Assembly: GCA_025463615.1 (NCBI GenBank) | Contig: JAODAU010000192.1 | Span: 1 to 5,679 of the forward strand | DNA length: 5,679 bases | From: Microbacteriaceae bacterium | Lineage (GTDB): Bacteria; Actinomycetota; Actinomycetes; Actinomycetales; Microbacteriaceae | Direction: 5' to 3' | Shown: positions 1-5,679 of the stretch, one piece after another | Layout: every line of letters begins with the position of its first letter | Numbering within the stretch: the first letter of the stretch is position 1 | The notes under the pieces: generated by a model | Database searches by the model: none | Told to the model about the DNA's origin: nothing | The model's input: only the letters and a program-made list of their open reading frames with translations | Position numbers and translations under genes: made by a program

Positions 1-52
1 TGCGGCGCTGGCGCCGCTGGACTCCGAAGGCCAGGGCTACACGGGCGAGTAG
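1..52 (+). CDS. C-terminal tail of an unidentified protein (partial)
   Basis: Reading from base 2, sixteen codons run to a TAG stop at 50-52 and give AALAPLDSEGQGYTGE. Fifteen of the sixteen codons end in G or C, as expected for real coding sequence in this genome and as seen in the neighbouring genes. The other + strand frames look less gene-like. The gene would converge on acs, with only about 30 bp between the two stop codons. The fragment is too short to assign a family. No function is proposed. An alternative is that this is simply the 3' flank of acs with no gene. Confidence 0.5.
   Translation, partial: AALAPLDSEGQGYTGE
2..17. repeat. Perfect 7-bp inverted repeat, possible bidirectional hairpin
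   Basis: GCGGCGC at 2-8 and GCGCCGC at 11-17 are exact reverse complements separated by two bases. The repeat lies inside the tail of the + strand gene and about 65 bp beyond the acs stop. It could therefore act as a U-tract-less terminator hairpin for acs. It may equally be a by-product of GC-rich Ala/Leu/Pro codons. No T-run is visible on the acs-exit side because the window ends. Confidence 0.2.
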
Positions 53-82
53 GTAACGGGAGGGGGTCATGCCAGGGGAGGC

Positions 83-2038
<1,956 letters not shown>

Positions 2039-2045
2039 CATTGTT

Positions 2046-2050
2046 CCTCT
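2046..2050 (-). promoter_or_regulatory. Ribosome binding site of acs
   Basis: Read on the - strand, AGAGG is followed by AACA and then two adjacent ATG codons (2041 and 2038). Spacing of 7 nt favours the second ATG, and 4 nt makes the first less likely. This site rejects the longer start at 2155. Confidence 0.7.
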
Positions 2051-2075
2051 TGCGCGGGAGTGTCGACTCTCTGGA

Positions 2076-2081
2076 ATCCTA
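2076..2081 (-). promoter_or_regulatory. Candidate -10 element for acs
   Basis: On the - strand, TAGGAT (2081 down to 2076) matches four of six positions of TATAAT. It would place transcription near 2069, giving a leader of about 30 nt with the Shine-Dalgarno inside it. No convincing TTGACA-like -35 lies 16-18 bp upstream, so the promoter may depend on an activator or the call may be wrong. Confidence 0.25.
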
Positions 2082-2152
2082 TCGTCGGCACCGCTCGTGC
2101 CCGGTTGCGTTACCTCTCGCGTCACCCCGCGGCTCATCCCTGTGAGTACTCC

Positions 2153-2170
2153 CAATTCACCCCCGAATTG
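2153..2170. repeat. Perfect interrupted palindrome, operator-like
   Basis: CAATTC (2153-2158) and GAATTG (2165-2170) are exact inverted repeats separated by six bases (ACCCCC). The site ends 3 bp upstream of the proposed -35 box of the 6C RNA, at about -55 to -38 relative to its start. That is a usual position for an activator dimer. It also lies about 85-100 bp upstream of the candidate acs start. I do not recognise the regulator. Confidence 0.4.
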
Positions 2171-2173
2171 CTC

Positions 2174-2201
2174 TTGCTCAGAGGGGGCGCTGGAGTAGAC
2201 T
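2174..2201 (+). promoter_or_regulatory. Sigma70-type promoter for the 6C small RNA
   Basis: TTGCTC (2174-2179) and TAGACT (2196-2201) are separated by 16 bp. The -10 keeps the three most important positions (T, A and the final T) and an A at position 4; the -35 keeps TTG. A start 7 bp downstream falls at about 2208-2209, which is exactly the base of the first predicted RNA hairpin. The resulting transcript ends about 100 nt later at the T-run, close to the known size of 6C RNAs. Confidence 0.5.
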
Positions 2202-2207
2202 CAGGGT

Positions 2208-2308
2208 CGTTGAATGCAAATTCGACTGGTAACGCATAGCGATTCCCCCCAATCCAGCGTTACCGTGGCGGCGCCGGTTCCCCCCAACAGGCGCCGCCCC
2301 TCTTTTTT
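2208..2308 (+). ncRNA. 6C small RNA (actinobacterial, B11-like)
   Basis: Two strong hairpins each display a loop of exactly six C, which defines the 6C RNA class. Hairpin 1 pairs GGTAACGC (2228-2235) with GCGTTACC (2257-2264), with an inner GATT/AATC stem closing CCCCCC at 2245-2250. Hairpin 2 pairs GGCGGCGCC (2267-2275) with GGCGCCGCC (2290-2298), with an inner GTT/AAC closing CCCCCC at 2280-2285; it is followed by TCTTTTTT and doubles as the terminator. A further 5' hairpin, GTTGAAT/ATTCGAC around GCAA, occupies 2209-2226. As known from mycobacteria and corynebacteria (from memory), 6C RNAs base-pair through their C-rich loops with G-rich stretches near ribosome sites of many mRNAs, and overexpression disturbs growth and cell division. 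The location beside tad genes matches B11 of M. tuberculosis, near Rv3660c. The 3' end is well supported; the 5' end is inferred from the promoter. Confidence 0.88.
2267..2308 (+). terminator. Rho-independent terminator of the 6C RNA
   Basis: A perfect 9-bp GC stem (2267-2275 with 2290-2298) is followed by CCTCTTTTTT ending at 2308. This is a rare textbook intrinsic terminator in a high-GC genome. It separates the small RNA from the tad operon, so tadA should need its own promoter downstream. Confidence 0.85.
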
Positions 2309-2330
2309 AAGCGTCGCTCACAGCCCGTGG

Positions 2331-2339
2331 TTGTCCACA
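2331..2339 (+). promoter_or_regulatory. DnaA-box-like 9-mer
   Basis: TTGTCCACA matches the actinobacterial DnaA box consensus exactly. It stands alone between the 6C terminator and the tadA start, so it is not an origin. It could be a DnaA regulatory or titration site, or chance. Two one-mismatch copies in the same orientation lie at 4179-4187 and 4206-4214. Confidence 0.35.
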
Positions 2340-2377
2340 GTCCGGTGCCTGGCCGCTTCTCGCTGCTTCTCCTTCTC

Positions 2378-2383
2378 TACCGT
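2378..2383 (+). promoter_or_regulatory. Candidate -10 element for a leaderless tadA transcript
   Basis: TACCGT fits the TANNNT core and ends exactly 7 bases before the A of the tadA ATG at 2390. That is the spacing expected if transcription begins on the start codon itself. No Shine-Dalgarno sequence precedes this ATG at a usable distance (the only G-run, 2385-2388, is one base away), which favours a leaderless mRNA. No good -35 is visible. Confidence 0.4.
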
Positions 2384-2389
2384 CGGGGC

Positions 2390-3367
2390 ATGACCAGCAG
2401 ATTCGTCGCCAGCCCACCGGGTCGCGAGCCCGTCGAACAGCGCCGAGAACTCCCCGACTTCGGCCCGCTCTCGGATGCCGTGGGGCTCCCCGGCGTCACC
2501 GACGTCTTCATGAACGGGCCGGGCTCGCTCTGGTTCGACCGCGGCGGCGGGCTCGAGCGCGGGCGTGACCCGGGCGTGGATGAGGCGGAGCTCCGGCAAC
2601 TCGCCGTGCGGCTCATCGCCCTCGGCGGTCGGCATATCGACGAGACGAGCCCGTGCGTCGACGTGCGGCTGGCGGGCGGCATCCGCGTGCACGTCGTGCT
2701 GCCTCCCGTCTCCACCCGGGGCACCCTCGTCTCGATCCGGCTGCCGCCGGTGACGGCGTTCGACCTCGACGGCCTGTCGGCGATGGGGTTCTTCGCCGAC
2801 GGCGCCCGCACCTCGGTGCAGGCGCTGGTGGACGCGCGCACCAACCTGCTGATCTCCGGGGCGGGCGGATCGGGCAAGACGACCTTCCTCTCCGCACTGC
2901 TCGGCGCCGCGCCCCCGACCGACCGGATCGTGGCGATCGAAGACGTGGCGGAGCTGCGGCCCTCGCACCCGCACTTCGTCTCGCTCGAGGCGCGACAGGC
3001 CAACCTCGAGGGCGCGGGCGAGGTCGGGCTTGCGCGACTGCTGCGCGAGGCGCTGCGGATGCGGCCGGACCGCCTGGTGCTCGGCGAGTGCCGCGGCGCC
3101 GAGGTGCGCGAGCTGCTCTCGGCCATGAACACGGGCCACGACGGGGGAGCGGGCACGCTGCACGCCAACTCGCTCGACGACGTGCCGGCCCGGCTCGAGG
3201 CGCTCGGTGCGCTCGCCGGGCTCGCCCCTGACGCGCTCGGGCGGCAGGCGGTGAGCGCGATCGGCGCGGTGCTCCACGTCGAGCGCTCGGGCGGGGTGCG
3301 TCGGCTGGCGCGGATGGGCGTGCTCGGGCTCGACGCACGGGATCGGCTCACCGTCCATGCGGGCTGA
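2390..3367 (+). CDS. tadA: TadA/CpaF-type secretion ATPase
   Basis: This is a hexameric cytoplasmic ATPase of the type II/IV secretion superfamily that powers assembly of Flp/Tad pili at the inner membrane. From ATG 2390 it has 325 residues. Walker A GAGGSGKTT lies at 157-165, the acidic (Asp-box) segment IVAIEDVAEL at 180-189, Walker B-type RPDRLVLGECRG near 225-236, and the His box MNTGHDG..GTLHANS at 246-261. The N-terminal part around VTDVFMNGPGSLWFDRG (about 37-53) is typical of CpaF. The protein lacks the longer N-terminal region of proteobacterial CpaF, like the short actinobacterial Rv3659c group. The frame is open to a GTG at 2327, but that extension has no Shine-Dalgarno and is not family-like. 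It is the first gene of the operon; its last 11 bases overlap the next gene, implying translational coupling. The family call is certain; the start is fairly likely. Confidence 0.93.
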   Translation: MTSRFVASPPGREPVEQRRELPDFGPLSDAVGLPGVTDVFMNGPGSLWFDRGGGLERGRDPGVDEAELRQLAVRLIALGGRHIDETSPCVDVRLAGGIRVHVVLPPVSTRGTLVSIRLPPVTAFDLDGLSAMGFFADGARTSVQALVDARTNLLISGAGGSGKTTFLSALLGAAPPTDRIVAIEDVAELRPSHPHFVSLEARQANLEGAGEVGLARLLREALRMRPDRLVLGECRGAEVRELLSAMNTGHDGGAGTLHANSLDDVPARLEALGALAGLAPDALGRQAVSAIGAVLHVERSGGVRRLARMGVLGLDARDRLTVHAG

Positions 3368-4205
3368 TCGCTTCGACGAGCTCGCGGGGGTGGTCGAGCG
3401 GCTGGCCGTGCTGCTCGCTGCGGGGGTTCCGCCGGAGAGCGCGGTCGGGTACCTCGACGACCCGCGCGTGGGGGCGCTCGCGCGCGGCGAGCATCCGCCG
3501 GATGCCGCGTGGAGCGGGCTTGCGGCCGCGTGGAGGGTGGCGTCCGAGGCGGGGGCGCCGCTGGCATCCACCCTCGACCGCTTCGCCCGGTCGCTGCGGG
3601 AGCTCGGGCAGAACGACCGGGACGCGCGCACCGCGCTCGCCGGCCCTCGGGCGACCGCGCGGCTGGTGATGGTGCTGCCGCTGGTGGGCGTGCTGTTCGG
3701 GCTCGCGCTGGGGTTCGACACCCTCCGCGTGCTGTTCACCACGCCGCTCGGCATCGCCTGCGTGGTGGTCGGCGTGCTCCTCCTTCTCGTCGCTCACCTG
3801 TGGAACCGGCGGCTGCTGGCGCGCGCCGCTCGCCGCGACCCGCTGCCGGGCCTCGGCCTCGACCTGGTGGCGATCGCCGTGTCGGGCGGGGCGTCGATGC
3901 CGCGGGCACTCGAGGCGGTCGCGCGGGTCGAGTGGGAGCTCGGCCTTCCTCGTGCCGACGATGCGACCATCGCGGCGACCCTGGCGCTGTCGTCCCGGGC
4001 CGGAGTGCCCGCGGCGGGGCTGCTGCGCAGCGCGGCGGAGCAGGCCCGCCGCGAGGCACGGAGCGCAGGCGAGCGGGCGGCCGCCACGCTGGGCGTCACT
4101 CTCATGCTCCCGCTCGGGCTGTGCGTGCTCCCCTCTTTCATGCTGCTGGGGGTCGCGCCGCTGGTGCTCGCCGTCCTCTCGTCCACAGCCGGCTCGTTCG
4201 GGTGA
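3357..4205 (+). CDS. Tad platform protein, TadB-TadC-like with two GspF domains
   Basis: This is an inner-membrane platform protein of the type II secretion F (GspF/T2SSF) family, expected to bind the TadA ATPase and move pilins into the fibre. It has 282 residues. Two similar halves are visible. The first half (about 7-120) has GVPPESAV, then SEAGAPLASTLDRFARSLRE, then a hydrophobic stretch at 103-120. The second half (about 165-275) has GASMPRALEAV, then SRAGVPAAGLLRSAAEQARRE, then a hydrophobic stretch at 245-274. A membrane segment at about 129-149 joins them. In M. tuberculosis the platform is two genes (Rv3658c and Rv3657c), so this looks like a TadB-TadC fusion or a reduced single-gene version. 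The start ATG overlaps tadA by 11 bases. The C-terminus is followed by an 81-bp gap before the pilin gene. The family is very likely; the fusion interpretation is inference. Confidence 0.9.
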   Translation: MRADRFDELAGVVERLAVLLAAGVPPESAVGYLDDPRVGALARGEHPPDAAWSGLAAAWRVASEAGAPLASTLDRFARSLRELGQNDRDARTALAGPRATARLVMVLPLVGVLFGLALGFDTLRVLFTTPLGIACVVVGVLLLLVAHLWNRRLLARAARRDPLPGLGLDLVAIAVSGGASMPRALEAVARVEWELGLPRADDATIAATLALSSRAGVPAAGLLRSAAEQARREARSAGERAAATLGVTLMLPLGLCVLPSFMLLGVAPLVLAVLSSTAGSFG

Positions 4206-4244
4206 TTGCCCACAGATCGGCGTTCGAGGCCGAAACGGGCCGGT

Positions 4245-4261
4245 CGATCGGCGCACGATCG
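4245..4261 (+). repeat. Small hairpin in the tadBC-pilin gap
   Basis: CGATCG (4245-4250) recurs at 4256-4261 around GCGCA and, being self-complementary, can form a 6-bp stem with a 5-nt loop. GATCGGCG also occurs twice directly, at 4215-4222 and 4246-4253. There is no T-run, so it is not a classic terminator. It could stabilise or process the downstream pilin mRNA, or be chance. Confidence 0.2.
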
Positions 4262-4273
4262 TGGCACACAGAA

Positions 4274-4281
4274 GAGAGGAG
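4274..4281 (+). promoter_or_regulatory. Strong ribosome binding site of the pilin gene
   Basis: The purine-rich run GAGAGGAG ends 5 bases before ATG 4287. It is the strongest Shine-Dalgarno in the operon, in keeping with a pilin made in large amounts. It decides against the in-frame TTG at 4206. Confidence 0.75.
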
Positions 4282-4286
4282 CGCTG

Positions 4287-4463
4287 ATGCGCAACAGATG
4301 GAGACGGATGCGCGACGACGCCGGGGCCGCGACTGCCGAGTATGCGATCGCGACACTGGCCGCCGTCGGATTCGCCGGGCTGCTGGTCGCGATCCTGCGC
4401 AGCGGCGAGGTGCGCGGGATGCTGCTCGACCTGGTGCACCGTGCGCTCACGTTCGGTTCGTGA
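4287..4463 (+). CDS. Flp-type pilin subunit, DUF4244-like
   Basis: This is a 58-residue protein proposed to be the major structural subunit of the Tad pilus. A basic N-terminus (RNRWRRMR) is followed by DDAG, then AATAEY and a hydrophobic helix at about residues 19-37. The Flp prepilin cleavage rule is Gly followed by four residues and then Glu-Tyr. Here Gly13, Glu18 and Tyr19 fit it exactly, giving a mature pilin of about 45 residues. Size and context match the DUF4244 proteins (Rv3656c type) that lie between the platform and TadE genes in actinobacterial tad clusters. The gene is well served by its own Shine-Dalgarno after an 81-bp gap, the only real gap in the operon. Its 3' end overlaps the proposed TadE start. 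No prepilin peptidase gene is in the window, so cleavage would rely on an enzyme encoded elsewhere. Confidence 0.88.
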   Translation: MRNRWRRMRDDAGAATAEYAIATLAAVGFAGLLVAILRSGEVRGMLLDLVHRALTFGS

Positions 4464-4764
4464 TCGTGGGGTCCGCGACCGCGGCAGCATCACCGCGGAG
4501 TTCGCGGTGGTCATGCCCGCCGTCGTCATCGTGCTCGCCTGCGCGCTCGGCGCCATGCAGCTGGTGACCGAGCAGCTGCGCCTGCAGGATGCCGCGGCCG
4601 TCGCGGCGCGCACGCTCGCCCGCGGCGACCCCGGCGCGAGCATCTCGAGCGCCGGCACCGACGGACTCGTCTGCGTGACCGCAACCGCCCGCGGGCACGG
4701 GCTGCCGCCGCTCGGCGCGCTCGCACTCACCGCGCGCAGCTGCGCGCTCGGGAACGACGGGTGA
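4441..4764 (+). CDS. TadE-like pseudopilin
   Basis: From GTG 4441 the product has 107 residues. After an Arg-rich, internally repeated leader (VRDRG twice) comes GSITAEFAVVMPAVV, the TadE signature. A single membrane segment spans about 21-41, then a short extracytoplasmic domain carries Cys78 and Cys101. Gly15 followed by Glu20-Phe21 again fits the Flp-type peptidase rule, as in TadE pseudopilins of other systems. It probably acts as a minor component in pilus assembly and corresponds to the Rv3655c position. The start is uncertain: no Shine-Dalgarno precedes GTG 4441, which lies 23 bases inside the pilin gene, so translational coupling is assumed. The other in-frame ATG at 4342 would give a Cys/Trp/Arg-rich shadow of the pilin gene and is rejected. 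The stop overlaps the next GTG (GTGA). Confidence 0.85.
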   Translation: MRSRSVRDRGVRDRGSITAEFAVVMPAVVIVLACALGAMQLVTEQLRLQDAAAVAARTLARGDPGASISSAGTDGLVCVTATARGHGLPPLGALALTARSCALGNDG

Positions 4765-5100
4765 GCGGCGACCGCGGCAGTGGCTCGGTGCTGGGGCTGT
4801 CGATCGTCGGCGCGGTGATCGCGCTCCTCTTATTACTGCTTCCGTTGGCGGGAGCGATCGAGCTGAGGCAACGCGTGAGCTCGGCGGCGGACGCGGCCGC
4901 GCTCGCCGCGGCGGACGTCGAATCGGGCGCGATCCCCGGCATCCCGTGCCGCGAGGCCGGCCGCGTGACCGCAGCCGTCGGCGCGGTGGTGGAGCGGTGC
5001 GAGGTCGACGGTGGGGTGGCCACGGTGAGGGTCAGGGGCGGCATCCTCGGCCTCGCCGCGACTGCCACGGCCACGGCCGGTCCGCCCCGCGCGGGAGTGA
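4761..5100 (+). CDS. TadG/Rv3654c-like membrane-anchored Tad protein, no in-frame stop found
   Basis: GTG 4761 overlaps the TadE stop as GTGA. The first 113 codons fit the actinobacterial family of TadE-like proteins from the helicase/secretion neighbourhood (Rv3654c type). They show a GDRGSGSV start, one very hydrophobic segment at about residues 10-33, then RVSSAADAAALAAA (38-51), a two-Cys region (Cys63 and Cys80) and a short C-terminal domain ending near residue 113. It is probably anchored in the membrane with its C-terminus outside, as a minor pilus component. The frame is odd: it does not stop and runs on, in frame, through 5101-5264 into topA. Codon use after about 5098 is no longer coding-like (TTG, TGT and GTA appear). 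The nearest stop, TGA at 5098-5100, is in another frame. Residues 24-25 are tandem TTA codons, rare in this genome. The end coordinate is therefore an estimate. Confidence 0.7.
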
Positions 5101-5127
5101 AATGGGCGGCTTCGGTGTTCTTGTGTG

Positions 5128-5133
5128 TATGGT
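5128..5133 (+). promoter_or_regulatory. Candidate -10 element for topA
   Basis: TATGGT matches four of six positions of TATAAT and lies in a stretch (about 5111-5135) of distinctly lower GC than its surroundings. A start near 5140 would give a topA leader of about 125 nt. No good -35 box is visible, so confidence is low. Confidence 0.25.
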
Positions 5134-5140
5134 GTGCCTG

Positions 5141-5157
5141 TCGGGGCGACGCTCCGA
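5141..5157 (+). repeat. Near-perfect 17-bp palindrome in the topA leader
   Basis: TCGGGGCGACGCTCCGA is symmetrical around its central A apart from one G/T position. As RNA it can form a 6-bp stem (5141-5146 with 5152-5157, including one G-U) with a 5-nt loop. It could be an operator, a leader hairpin or a processing site between the tad operon and topA. No T-run follows. Confidence 0.3.
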
Positions 5158-5254
5158 TACAGACTCGAAGGCGACCTGATCACGCGCCGAACCCAGTTCC
5201 GGGCGAGGTCGAATCCGCACGTCGAGACCGCATCACGAAACGCAGCAGCAGAAC

Positions 5255-5260
5255 GAGGAG
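5255..5260 (+). promoter_or_regulatory. Ribosome binding site of topA
   Basis: GAGGAG ends 4 bases before GTG 5265. It supports this GTG as the topA start even though the frame is open much further upstream. Confidence 0.7.
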
Positions 5261-5264
5261 CAAG

Positions 5265-5679
5265 GTGCCTGGCACGAAGAAGCTGGTCATCGTCGAGTCG
5301 CCCGCCAAGGCGAAGACGATCGGACAGTACCTGGGGGACGACTACGAGGTTCTCGCCTCCGTCGGGCACATCCGCGACCTCATCGAGCCCAAGAACCTCC
5401 CGCCCGAGCTCAAGAAGGGCTCCCTCGGCAAGTTCTCGATCGACGTCGAGAACGGGTTCGCTCCTTACTATGTGGTGTCCGAGCAGAAGCGTAAAACGGT
5501 GGCCGACCTCAAGCGGGCACTGAAGAACGCCGACGAACTCTACCTCGCAACTGATGAGGACCGCGAGGGCGAGGCCATCGCCTGGCACCTCCTCGACGAG
5601 CTCAAGCCGCCGAAGGGCCTGCCGGTCCACCGGATGGTCTTCCACGAGATCACCAAGGCCGCGATCCTGGCGGCGGTCG
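5265..5679 (+). CDS. topA: DNA topoisomerase I, N-terminal part (runs off the window)
   Basis: Type IA topoisomerase relaxes negative supercoils by cutting and passing single strands in the nucleoid. Only the first 138 codons are present, covering most of the TOPRIM domain. KLVIVESPAKAKT at residues 6-18 holds the catalytic Glu11. TDEDREGE at 96-103 gives the metal-binding acidic triad Asp97, Asp99 and Glu101, followed by AIAWHL. VGHIRDL and the LPPELKKGSLGKFSI segment are typical of actinobacterial TopA. The active-site Tyr and the C-terminal DNA-binding region lie beyond the end. The start is set by the GAGGAG site and by VPGTKKL, a usual N-terminus in Microbacteriaceae. The gene follows the tad operon in the same direction; the 164-bp spacer is probably its own promoter and leader, although the upstream TadG-like frame is open into it. 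Confidence 0.96.
   Translation, partial: MPGTKKLVIVESPAKAKTIGQYLGDDYEVLASVGHIRDLIEPKNLPPELKKGSLGKFSIDVENGFAPYYVVSEQKRKTVADLKRALKNADELYLATDEDREGEAIAWHLLDELKPPKGLPVHRMVFHEITKAAILAAV

Larger units (their letters stand above)
2039..2389. other. Divergent intergenic region acs / tadA with sRNA gene
   Basis: This 351-bp gap holds no supportable protein gene. In order it contains the acs leader and a possible acs -10 (2042-2081), an interrupted palindrome (2153-2170), a promoter (2174-2201), the 6C small RNA (about 2208-2308) ending in its own terminator, a DnaA-box-like 9-mer (2331-2339), and a pyrimidine-rich stretch (about 2355-2380) leading to the tadA start. Its base composition is lower in GC than the flanking genes. 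The reading frame open across it on the - strand up to 2155 is a non-conserved extension of acs. Confidence 0.85.

Noticed and set aside
2039..2155. N-terminal extension of acs to an ATG at 2155
   Set aside because: The extension does not resemble Acs proteins, has no better ribosome site, and the AGAGG-ATG arrangement at 2050-2038 gives the usual family length.
2141..2160. TGTGA ... TCAC as a GlxR/CRP-type site
   Set aside because: The half-sites are 11 bp apart, whereas that family needs a 6-bp spacer.
2327..2389. GTG 2327 as the tadA start
   Set aside because: No Shine-Dalgarno precedes it, the extra 21 residues are not family-like, and the DnaA-box-like site would lie inside the coding region.
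2318..3754. 478-residue and 396-residue frames on the - strand opposite tadA/tadBC
   Set aside because: They are Arg/Pro/Ala-rich low-complexity shadows of the real + strand genes, which have clear motifs.
3348..4730. 460-residue - strand frame across tadBC, pilin and tadE
   Set aside because: It crosses several real genes and carries no recognisable domain; it reflects codon bias.
4833..5645. 270-residue - strand frame opposite the TadG-like gene and topA
   Set aside because: It is antisense to a TOPRIM domain with intact catalytic residues; no motif of its own.

Overview
The window comes from a high-GC actinobacterium, most likely a member of the Microbacteriaceae. The evidence is strong G/C bias at third codon positions, GTG starts, a reduced actinobacterial tad (tight adherence) gene set, and a TopA N-terminus starting VPGTKKLVIVESPAKAKT. 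The genus cannot be fixed from the sequence alone.

Layout. Positions 1-52 hold the last codons of an unidentified + strand gene. It converges on acs (acetyl-CoA synthetase), which occupies 83-2038 on the - strand. The 348-bp gap from 2039 to 2389 is not empty. It carries the acs leader, a perfect interrupted palindrome, a sigma70-type promoter, and a small RNA gene of about 100 nt. The RNA has two hairpins, each with a loop of exactly six cytosines, and the second is followed by a T-run. This is the hallmark of the actinobacterial 6C sRNA (B11 in Mycobacterium tuberculosis). A perfect actinobacterial-type DnaA box follows the terminator. From 2390 to about 5100 there is a compact + strand operon: a TadA/CpaF-type secretion ATPase, a protein that looks like TadB fused to TadC, a tiny Flp-type pilin (DUF4244-like), a TadE-like pseudopilin, and a TadG/Rv3654c-like protein. 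topA (DNA topoisomerase I) starts at 5265 and runs off the window.

How the genes work together. The tad genes would encode a minimal inner-membrane machine: one ATPase, one platform protein, one major pilin and two minor or pseudopilin-like proteins. No prepilin peptidase, TadZ/CpaE or outer-membrane components lie in this stretch. acs and topA are housekeeping flanks. From memory, the order acs - 6C RNA - tad genes - topA matches the M. tuberculosis Rv3667-Rv3646c region. This copy is shortened: the CpaE/Ssd-like and helicase genes that sit between these landmarks in mycobacteria are absent.

Most notable points: the 6C sRNA gene with an additional 5' GNRA-tetraloop hairpin; the one-gene TadB-TadC arrangement with a visible internal duplication; a tadA start that looks leaderless; and the absence of any in-frame stop codon between the TadG-like gene and topA. 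I see no clearly new multi-gene system.
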